The notes under the pieces were generated by a model. That model saw only the letters and a list, made by a program, of their open reading frames with translations, ran no database searches and was not told the origin of the DNA. Below, one piece after another: positions 57,948 to 64,000 of a stretch of DNA of 64,000 nt. This DNA comes from Petropleomorpha daqingensis. Its GTDB lineage: Bacteria; Actinomycetota; Actinomycetes; Mycobacteriales; Geodermatophilaceae. How positions within the stretch are numbered: the stretch's first letter is position 1; every line of letters begins with the position of its first letter. The translations under genes and the position numbers were made by a program. The stretch is from NCBI RefSeq assembly GCF_013408985.1, contig NZ_JACBZT010000001.1:4915197-4979196 (forward strand), read 5' to 3'.

Positions 57948-58859
57948 ATGAGCCCGGCGCTGTCCTCCGGCGTCTCGGCAGGCGCGGCCGTCCTCGCGGG
58001 GCTGAGCATCGCCTCCGCCGCGGTGCTCCAGCAGCGGGCGGCCAGCCGCCGTCCCAGCGAGGAGCGCTTCTCGCTGCGGCTGATCGGGCAGCTGTTCCAC
58101 GACCGCGGCTGGCTCCTGGGGCTCGGGCTGTCGGTGGTCTCCTACGGATTCCAGGCCTTGGCCCTGGCGTTCGGACCGCTCGTGCTCGTGCAGCCGCTGG
58201 TGGTCTCCGAGCTGCTGTTCGCCATCCCGGTGTCGGCGCGGCTGCGCGGGCTGCGGCTGGGCCGGCGGGAGTGGCTCGCCGCCGCCGCCGTCGTCGCCGG
58301 CCTGACCGTCGGGCTGGTCTCCGCCTCCCCGGGCGAAGGGCGGCCGATCCAGCCGATCGGCCGCTGGCTGCCCGCCCTGGTGGTCATCGGGGGGCTCACC
58401 GTCGCGGCGCTGCTCGCCTTCCGCCTGGTGCGCGGCCCGGCCCGGGCCTCGGCGCTCGGCTTCGCCGGCGCGCTGGTGTCGGGCCTGCAGACGGCGCTGT
58501 TCGCGGCCAGCCTCCACCTCCTCGGGCAGCGGGGCTGGGGGACGTTCGTCCGCTGGGAGCCCTACTGCCTGATCGTCGCGAGCTTCCTGGGCGGCTTCCT
58601 GATCCAGAACGCCTTCCAGGCCGGTCCGCTGGCGGCCAGCTCGCCGGTGGTCGACTCGACCCTGCCGGTGGTGGCGATCGGGCTCGGCGTCTTCGTCTTC
58701 GGCGAGCGCGTGAACACCACCGCGCCGGCGCTGCTCGGAGGCTGCGTCGGCCTCGCGCTGCTGATCGCGGGGATCGTCGCGCTGGACACCTCGGGCGTCG
58801 TCCGCGAGCAGCAGCGCCGCGAGAAGCGGGAGCGTCAATCAGTTGCTATAGCGCAATAG
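57948..58859 (+). CDS. DMT-superfamily transporter (EamA-like)
   Basis: This 303-residue membrane protein has nine to ten hydrophobic helices. Early it reads VSAGAAVLAGLSIASAAVLQ, then GLSVVSYGFQALALAFGPLV and, near the end, TLPVVAIGLGVFVFGERVNT, the second EamA-like half. Members export small metabolites. CACAGGGAGGGC precedes ATG 57948. It closely follows the chloride channel gene. A TTGC-N6-GCAA element overlaps its 3' end. Confidence 0.85.
   Translation: MSPALSSGVSAGAAVLAGLSIASAAVLQQRAASRRPSEERFSLRLIGQLFHDRGWLLGLGLSVVSYGFQALALAFGPLVLVQPLVVSELLFAIPVSARLRGLRLGRREWLAAAAVVAGLTVGLVSASPGEGRPIQPIGRWLPALVVIGGLTVAALLAFRLVRGPARASALGFAGALVSGLQTALFAASLHLLGQRGWGTFVRWEPYCLIVASFLGGFLIQNAFQAGPLAASSPVVDSTLPVVAIGLGVFVFGERVNTTAPALLGGCVGLALLIAGIVALDTSGVVREQQRREKRERQSVAIAQ
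58843..58856. promoter_or_regulatory. Possible MarR-type operator TTGC-N6-GCAA
   Basis: TTGC and GCAA flank TATAGC at the extreme end of the EamA-like gene, 120 bp before the SDR gene. MarR and related dimers bind such half sites. The evidence is only the short inverted repeat plus the position, so this is weak. Confidence 0.3.
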
Positions 58860-58977
58860 TTGTCCTCCGCGTGTACCTCGGTCCCTCGTGGGTAGGCGAA
58901 CGGCACCCGGGACACGACGACTGACAACCGGTCGAGCAGGGCATGGTCCAGGCATTCGAGAAGGGGATGCGCATCCG

Positions 58978-59982
58978 ATGAGCGACAGGGTCGTGGTCGT
59001 CACCGGCGCGAGCGCAGGGATCGGCCGGGCGACGGCGATCGCGTTCGGCCGCCGCGGCGACAAGGTGGCGCTGCTGGCGCGCGGGACGAAGGGGCTGGCG
59101 GGCGCCGCCGAGGAGGTGCGGGCGGCGGGCGGCACGCCGCTCGTCGTCCCGGTGGACGTGGCCGACGCGGAGGCGGTGGAGGCCGCCGCCGACCGGATCG
59201 AGGCCGAGCTCGGGCCGATCGACGTCTGGTGCAACGTCGCGTTCAGCACGGTGTTCGCGAAGTTCGAGGACGTGAGCGCCGAGGAGTACGCGCGGGTCAC
59301 GCAGGTGAGCTACCTGGGCTTCGTGCACGGCACGATGGCCGCGCTCAAGCGGATGAAGCCCCGCGACCGGGGCGTGATCGTGCAGGCCGAGTCGGCGCTG
59401 GGCCGGCGCGGCATCCCGCTGCAGAGCGTCTACTGCGGCGCCAAGCACGCGATCAAGGGCTTCACCGAGTCGCTGGTCACCGAGCTCGAGCACGACGGCA
59501 GCGGCGTGAAGGTGACCATGGTCTACATCCCCGGGGTCAACACGCCGCAGTTCCAGTGGGTGCTCAACAAGCTGCCGAAGCGGCCGCAGCCGGTGGCGCC
59601 GATCTACGCGCCCGAGCTGATCGGCGACTGCATGGTGCACGCCGCCGAGCACCCGGACCGGCGGGCTTGGTGGGTCGGCATCCCGACCGTCTACACGATC
59701 CTCGGCAACACCGTCTGGCCGCAGTTCATGGACTGGTACCTGGCGAGGAAGGGCATCGCCGGTCAGCAGACCGACGTCCCGGCGTCGGCCGACCCCGAGG
59801 TGAACCTCTGGCAGCCCGCCGACGGGCCCGACGGTGCCGACTTCGGCGCCGAGGGCGTGTTCGGCCGCAAGCAGTGGCACCGCGATCCGCAGATCTGGGC
59901 CAGCCGGCACCACGGCGCGGTGGCCGCCGCCCTCGGCAGCGCCGCCGCCGTGGCCGGGCTCGCGCTGCGGAAGCGGCGATGA
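58978..59982 (+). CDS. SDR-family oxidoreductase with C-terminal extension
   Basis: This 334-residue protein has the classical SDR core (about 1-240): VTGASAGIGRATAIAF (TGxxxGIG), CNVAFSTVF in place of the usual NNAG, the catalytic Ser in QAESALGRRG and YCGAKHAIKGF (YxxxK, about 147-151). A C-terminal region of 90 residues ends in LGSAAAVAGLALRKRR, a possible membrane anchor. Such extended SDRs are common in actinobacteria next to GH15 genes. GAAGGGGATGCG precedes ATG 58978. It overlaps the next gene by 4 bp. Confidence 0.9.
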   Translation: MSDRVVVVTGASAGIGRATAIAFGRRGDKVALLARGTKGLAGAAEEVRAAGGTPLVVPVDVADAEAVEAAADRIEAELGPIDVWCNVAFSTVFAKFEDVSAEEYARVTQVSYLGFVHGTMAALKRMKPRDRGVIVQAESALGRRGIPLQSVYCGAKHAIKGFTESLVTELEHDGSGVKVTMVYIPGVNTPQFQWVLNKLPKRPQPVAPIYAPELIGDCMVHAAEHPDRRAWWVGIPTVYTILGNTVWPQFMDWYLARKGIAGQQTDVPASADPEVNLWQPADGPDGADFGAEGVFGRKQWHRDPQIWASRHHGAVAAALGSAAAVAGLALRKRR

Positions 59983-60329
59983 GCCGGCTCCTGCGCGCAG
60001 CCGCGGCCGTCCAGGCCGCCTGGGGACTCGCGCTCGCCGCCGCCCCGGCGCGCACGGCGGCGCTCACCTGCGCCGGCCGGCCGGAGCCGCGCGCCTGGAT
60101 CGTGCGCGTGCTGGGTCTGCGGCTGCTGGTCCAGAGCGTGTGGGTGCTGCTGTCCCCGAACCGGTCCCGCGTGCTCGGCGCCTCCGCCGTCGACGCGGTG
60201 CACGCCGCCAGCATGGCCGGCGTGGCCGCGCGCTGGCCCCGGTACCGCTGGGCCGCTGCGGTCAGCGGGACGACGGCGGCCGCCTCGTCGGCGCTCGGCG
60301 TCCTGCTCGCCCCGGACGCCCGGCCGTGA
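59979..60329 (+). CDS. Small membrane protein
   Basis: This 116-residue protein has three to four hydrophobic segments (AAAVQAAWGLALAAAPA, IVRVLGLRLLVQSVWVLL, AVDAVHAASMAGVAARW and ATTAAASSALGVLLA). No motif is recognised. It is coupled by a 4-bp ATGA overlap to the SDR gene upstream and by a GTGA overlap to the GH15 gene downstream, so it belongs to one operon. Confidence 0.7.
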   Translation: MSRLLRAAAAVQAAWGLALAAAPARTAALTCAGRPEPRAWIVRVLGLRLLVQSVWVLLSPNRSRVLGASAVDAVHAASMAGVAARWPRYRWAAAVSGTTAAASSALGVLLAPDARP

Positions 60330-62044
60330 GCCGGGCGGAGACGGCTCCGCACGCCCTGCGCGAGTACGCGCTGATCGCCGACGGGGAACGCGGCGCGCTG
60401 ATCGGACCCCGGGGCGACATCTCCTGGCTGTGCCTGCCGCGCTGGCACGACGACCCGGTCTTCGGCGGTCTGCTGGGCGGACCGGGCCGGTACACCGTCG
60501 CGCCCACCGGGCGGTACGTCTGGGGCGGTTCCTATGAACCCGACTCGCTGGTGTGGGGCAGCCGGTGGGTCGTGGACGACGGCTCGATCGTGGAGTGCCG
60601 GGAGGCCCTCGCGCTGCCCGCCGATCCCCGCAACGCCGTCCTGCTCCGCCGGGTGCGGGCCGTGGCCGGCACCGCCCGGGTCGAGGTCACCCTGGACCTG
60701 CCCGCGGGGGGTCGGCAGCACGACGACGTCGGCACCTGGAGCGGCCGGACCGGCCAGCTGCACTGGCGGTGGTCCGGGGCCCACGGCGCCCGCACCGGCC
60801 GCGACGGCGTGCTGGCCACGGAACTGACCCTCGGCGAGGGAGACACCGTCGACCTCGTCCTCGAGATCGGCCTCGACGCACCGGGTGAGCGGCGCGACCC
60901 GGACCGGCTGTGGTCGGCCACCACGGCGGGGTGGGCAGAGGGCGTGCCCGACCTCCAGCTGGGATCGGCCAGCCGCGACGCCCGGCACGCCTACGCCGTC
61001 CTGCGCGGGCTGACCAGCAGCAGCGGCGGGATGGTCGCGGCCGCGACCACCGGACTGCCGGAGCGGGCCGAGCGGCACCGCAACTACGACTACCGGTACG
61101 TGTGGATCCGCGACCAGTGCTACGCGGGCCTGGCGGCCGCGGCGCACGGGCCGCTGCCCGCGCTGCACGACGCGGTCCGGTTCACCACGGCCCGCCTGCT
61201 GGAGGACGGCGACCGGCTGCAGCCGGCGTACCGCGTCGACGGCGGCCCGGTGCCCGACGTCCACGAGCTCGCCGGGATGCCCGGCTACCCGGGCGGCGCG
61301 GCGCTCGCCGGCAACCACGTCAACACCCAGTTCCAGCTCGACACCCTCGGCGAGCTGCTGCAGCTGCTGGCCGCCGCGGCCCGGCTGGACTGCCTGGACG
61401 CCGACGGATGGCGGGCCGCGCAGCTCGCCGTCGACGTCGTGGAGAAACGCTGGGACCTCCCCGACGCCGGCATCTGGGAGGTCGAGGACGACTGGTGGAC
61501 CCAGTCCCGGCTGGCCGTCGTCGCCGGCCTGCGCCGCATCGCCGAGATCGCGCCCACCCGGGGGGACGCCGGCCGGGCCGAGACGCTGGCCGACGGGATC
61601 CTGGCCGAGACCGGCCGCCGCTGCCTGTCCGCCGGCGGCTGGTGGCAGCGCAGCCCCGGGATCGCCGGGGTCGACGCCTCGCTGCTGCTCCCGCCGGTGC
61701 GCGGCGCGCTGCCGCCGACCGATCCGCGGTCGCTCGCGACGCTGGCCGCCGTCCGCGACCAGCTGACCCAGGACGGCTACGTCTACCGGTTCCGGCCCGG
61801 CCCCGCGCCGCTGGGCGAGCAGGAGGGCGCCTTCCTGCTCTGCGGGTTCGTGCTCGCCCTCGCCGAGCAGGCGGCCGGGAACGAGGTGGCCGCGTACCGG
61901 GCGTTCGAGCGGACACGGGCCGCCTGCGGGACCCCGGGCCTGCTGGCCGAGGAGTTCGACGTCCGCCAGCGCCAGCTGCGCGGCAACCTCCCCCAGGCGT
62001 TCGTGCACGCCCTGCTGCTGGAGTGCGCCGCGCAGCTGCGCTGA
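60326..62044 (+). CDS. Glycoside hydrolase family 15 protein
   Basis: This 572-residue protein has the GH15 layout: an N-terminal beta-sandwich (LREYALIADGERGALIGPRG, ISWLCLPRWHDDPVFGGLL), the barrel landmark RNYDYRYVWIRDQCYAGLAA (about 250-270), FQLDTLGELLQLLAAAARL with its conserved Glu, and LGEQEGAFLLCGFVLALAEQ with the second Glu. It is divergent from the protein at 34046 but of the same family. It is the third gene of an SDR operon, so the sugar may be handled in the cytoplasm; trehalose or maltodextrin are candidates. Confidence 0.9.
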   Translation: MSRAETAPHALREYALIADGERGALIGPRGDISWLCLPRWHDDPVFGGLLGGPGRYTVAPTGRYVWGGSYEPDSLVWGSRWVVDDGSIVECREALALPADPRNAVLLRRVRAVAGTARVEVTLDLPAGGRQHDDVGTWSGRTGQLHWRWSGAHGARTGRDGVLATELTLGEGDTVDLVLEIGLDAPGERRDPDRLWSATTAGWAEGVPDLQLGSASRDARHAYAVLRGLTSSSGGMVAAATTGLPERAERHRNYDYRYVWIRDQCYAGLAAAAHGPLPALHDAVRFTTARLLEDGDRLQPAYRVDGGPVPDVHELAGMPGYPGGAALAGNHVNTQFQLDTLGELLQLLAAAARLDCLDADGWRAAQLAVDVVEKRWDLPDAGIWEVEDDWWTQSRLAVVAGLRRIAEIAPTRGDAGRAETLADGILAETGRRCLSAGGWWQRSPGIAGVDASLLLPPVRGALPPTDPRSLATLAAVRDQLTQDGYVYRFRPGPAPLGEQEGAFLLCGFVLALAEQAAGNEVAAYRAFERTRAACGTPGLLAEEFDVRQRQLRGNLPQAFVHALLLECAAQLR

Positions 62045-62208
62045 CCCGACGGCGGGTGGGATCCCCGGGGCTGGTCGGACGAGGGTGACGGCAGCGACGG
62101 CCGCCGAGGAGCCCGATGCCCCGCGGTGGAACCGTGCTGCCTACGTTCGGCGTAGAACAAGCGGGGCGGGTCCGCCCTGGTCGGTCCAGCGAGAAGACGG
62201 AAGGAACC

Positions 62209-63513
62209 ATGCCCACGATCCGTGTCCCTCGTCCCCGCGCCCTCGTCACGGCGTGGCTGGGCCGCCTCGTGCAGTGGCGGATCCGGCGGAAGGGCCTCGA
62301 CCTCTCCGAGCTGACGATCCTCCCGGAGAGCGTGCGGCTGCCCCTCCTGCGCAACGGCACCGACCCGGTCCCCGAGCTCGCCGAGACACGCGCCCGGTGC
62401 CCGGTGCAGCGGCTGGAGATGCCGATGCCGTTCGACTTCGGCGTCCACCTGGTGACCGGGTACGACCAGGCCCGGGTGGTCCTGGCCGACAGCGAGTCCT
62501 ACAGCAACGACATGCGGCACCTGTTCAAGGACTCGAGCGAGGGTTCGGTCGCCGACGTCGGCGGGCTCGGCTTCACCGATCCGCCGCTGCACACGCGGCT
62601 GCGCAAGCTCGTGGCCCCGGAGTTCACCAAGGCGCGGCTGGGCAAGCTGGAGCCCCGGATCGAGGCCATCGTGGCCCAGCGGCTCGACGACCTGGCCGCT
62701 GCCGGGTCGCCGGCGGACCTGGCCGCGCACGTCTCGTCCAAGGTCCCGATGGACGTGATCTGCGAGCTGCTCGGCCTGGACGACGCCGACCACGACGAGT
62801 TCGTCCGGCTGGGGACCTCCCGCTTCGACGCCACGGGCGGCACCGCTGCGTCGCTCGGGGCGGTGTCCGAGCAGAAGACCATGCTGCTCGACGTGGTCGC
62901 CCGCCAGCGGCGCGAACCCGGCGAGGGTCTGATCGGGCGGATCCTGCAGGCCGAAGGGGACTCGATCTCCGACAACGAGCTCGCCGGTGTGGTCGACGGC
63001 ATCGTCACCGGCGGCTACGAGACCACGGCCAGCACGATCTCCATGGGCACCGCGGTGCTGCTGCGCGACCCCGCCCACGCAGCGTTGGTCCGCGACGGCT
63101 CGCGCGCCGAGGTGGAGCGCGCCGTGGAGGAGATCCTCCGGTACCTGACCGTGGTCCAGGTGGCCTTCCCGCGATTCGCCAAGGCCGACCACGAGCTGTT
63201 CGGCTGCCCCGTCCGCAAGGACGACGTCATCGCCGTCTCCCTGAGCGGCGCCGACCGCGACCCGGCCTGGGCCGGTCCGGACCCCGAGAGCTTCGACCCG
63301 ACCCGGTCGCCCGCCGGCGGCGGGCACCTGGCGTTCGGGCACGGGGTGCACCGCTGCGCCGGCGCCGAGCTCGCCCGGCTCGAGCTGCGGATCATCTTCC
63401 CGGCGCTGCTGCGCCGCTTCCCCGACCTGGCCCTCGCCGTCCCGGAGGCGGAGCTCAGCTGGCGGGGGCTCTCGTTCGTCTACGGCGTCGAGGAACTGCC
63501 GGTCTCCTTCTGA
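62209..63513 (+). CDS. Cytochrome P450
   Basis: This 434-residue cytochrome P450 has the I-helix GIVTGGYETTAST (Gly-Gly-x-Glu-Thr), the ExxR pair in VEEILRYLTVVQ (about 301-304) and the haem-binding loop FGHGVHRCAGAELAR with the Cys ligand (about residue 386). No membrane anchor is seen. ATG 62209 follows ACGGAAGGAACC and is the clear start. It is a soluble monooxygenase; no ferredoxin gene lies beside it, and the substrate is unknown. 164 bp of featureless DNA precede it. Confidence 0.94.
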   Translation: MPTIRVPRPRALVTAWLGRLVQWRIRRKGLDLSELTILPESVRLPLLRNGTDPVPELAETRARCPVQRLEMPMPFDFGVHLVTGYDQARVVLADSESYSNDMRHLFKDSSEGSVADVGGLGFTDPPLHTRLRKLVAPEFTKARLGKLEPRIEAIVAQRLDDLAAAGSPADLAAHVSSKVPMDVICELLGLDDADHDEFVRLGTSRFDATGGTAASLGAVSEQKTMLLDVVARQRREPGEGLIGRILQAEGDSISDNELAGVVDGIVTGGYETTASTISMGTAVLLRDPAHAALVRDGSRAEVERAVEEILRYLTVVQVAFPRFAKADHELFGCPVRKDDVIAVSLSGADRDPAWAGPDPESFDPTRSPAGGGHLAFGHGVHRCAGAELARLELRIIFPALLRRFPDLALAVPEAELSWRGLSFVYGVEELPVSF

Positions 63514-63926
63514 CCGGCCGGCGGCGTTCCTCCTGACCGCGGGAAGTAGTCCTCCAGCCCGGCCGTGCGCAGCAGCCGGTCCACCGGGGCGGAGGCGGCG
63601 CGCAGGACGGGGAGCCGGCCCACCCCGGCGGCTGCCTCGGCATAGCGGACCATCACCGCGAGCCCGGCGGAGCCGAGGAACGTCACCGCGCCGGCGTCGA
63701 TCGCGCCGACCACGACCGGCCGACGCCCCTGGCGACCCTCGAACTCGGCCACCACCGCGGAGTCGATGTCACCGACCAGGCGGAGCACGCCCGGGCTGTC
63801 CGGGTCGCGCTCGACCGTGAGAGATCCGGGGAGAGGGCGCACACGCCCCGCATGCGAATCCACGGCCGCCTCCACGCTGACCGGCGACGCCGACGACAAC
63901 GCTACGCGGGTGCCGCGGCGCAGCAC
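63480..63926 (-). CDS. STAS-domain protein (anti-anti-sigma factor type)
   Basis: A STAS domain protein of up to 148 residues: GVLRLVGDIDSAVVAEFEGR followed by RPVVVGAIDAGAVTFLGSAG (the DxxxVxFLxSAG loop with a potential phosphoserine). A C-terminal tail PRSGGTPPAGQKETGSSSTP overlaps the end of the P450 gene. The start is uncertain: GTG 63924-63926 follows GGAGG by only 2 bp, and downstream in-frame GTG codons (63863, VDSHAG) are equally possible. The STAS core itself is secure. Confidence 0.82.
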   Translation of the reverse strand: MLRRGTRVALSSASPVSVEAAVDSHAGRVRPLPGSLTVERDPDSPGVLRLVGDIDSAVVAEFEGRQGRRPVVVGAIDAGAVTFLGSAGLAVMVRYAEAAAGVGRLPVLRAASAPVDRLLRTAGLEDYFPRSGGTPPAGQKETGSSSTP

Positions 63927-63936
63927 ACCCTCCGGC

Positions 63937-64000
63937 TCAGCGACGGGACGGGACGGCGATCCGGTCGAGGTCGGCGGCGACCACGACGTCCCCGCCGAAC
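63937..64000 (-). CDS. C-terminal end of an unidentified protein, cut by window edge
   Basis: The last 20 codons are visible and end in DVVVAADLDRIAVPSRR followed by TGA (63937-63939). The reading frame runs off the window. The tail DVVVAADLDRIAVP is not diagnostic. Its stop is 10 bp upstream of the STAS gene, so the two may be co-transcribed. Only the existence of a coding end is claimed. Confidence 0.35.
   Translation of the reverse strand, partial: FGGDVVVAADLDRIAVPSRR

Overview
The window is chromosomal DNA from a very GC-rich actinobacterium. About 60 genes are tightly packed, many start with GTG, and neighbours often overlap by 4 bases (ATGA or GTGA). The gene content (HD-GYP/LuxR regulators, STAS proteins, ECF sigma factors, GH15/GH43/GH1 hydrolases, many small intergenic palindromes) resembles Geodermatophilaceae such as Blastococcus, Modestobacter or Geodermatophilus. 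This placement is an inference from style and content; there is no rRNA or marker gene to fix it.

Region 1 (1-10.2 kb) looks like a plant-polysaccharide utilisation locus. A leftward peptide/oligosaccharide-type ABC importer (binding lipoprotein, permease, fused permease-ATPase, second ATPase) diverges from an IclR-family regulator, which is followed by an esterase, a GH43 and a GH1 glycosidase in one overlapping operon. A short motif (core GCCGCTCAATGG) lies on both sides of the regulator promoter region, before the esterase operon, and again at 16.55 kb. This suggests one regulon covering region 1 and the catabolic genes of region 3.

Region 2 (10.2-16.5 kb) is mixed: a coiled-coil protein with an immunity-like partner, a PhzF homologue, a CoiA-like protein, an HdeD/DUF308 membrane protein, and a leftward three-gene catabolic operon (nucleoside hydrolase, DapA-family aldolase, zinc alcohol dehydrogenase).

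Region 3 (16.6-27.5 kb) is a rightward catabolic cluster: cupin, alpha/beta hydrolase, FAH-family hydrolase, DUF3500 protein and flavin monooxygenase; then a VOC-GNAT fusion; then an uncharacterised protein with an SDR, a metal-dependent cyclase and a GMC oxidoreductase. It probably degrades an aromatic or sugar-derived compound.

Region 4 (27.5-31.3 kb) stands out. It is visibly less GC-rich and carries small uncharacterised genes, mostly on the minus strand. Copies of an imperfect palindrome (arms TGTCCCT/AGGGACA, core GAGCGGCC) separate them so that exactly one gene lies between each pair of copies. It also holds twin 18-20 bp palindromes, a 16-bp tandem repeat, a tRNA-like folded element and an orphan Imm26-like gene. 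It looks like an accessory, cassette-like array, but no integrase is visible.

Region 5 (31.3-52 kb) is core-like: cation/proton antiporter, pyridine-nucleotide flavoprotein, GH15 enzyme, ECF sigma/anti-sigma pair, two paralogous HD-GYP-LuxR fusion regulators (one with apparently lost catalytic residues), TauE exporter, UvrC-like GIY-YIG protein, ECF41-type sigma factor with a SnoaL-like tail, flavoprotein, TPR-LuxR regulator, amidase and APC permease.

Region 6 (52-64 kb) has a two-component operon with a GerMN lipoprotein, flanked by two STAS genes and a zinc-ribbon gene; three of the promoters there share a motif. It is followed by a ClC channel, an EamA-like transporter, an SDR, a small membrane protein, a second GH15 enzyme, a cytochrome P450, another STAS protein and a partial gene at the right edge.
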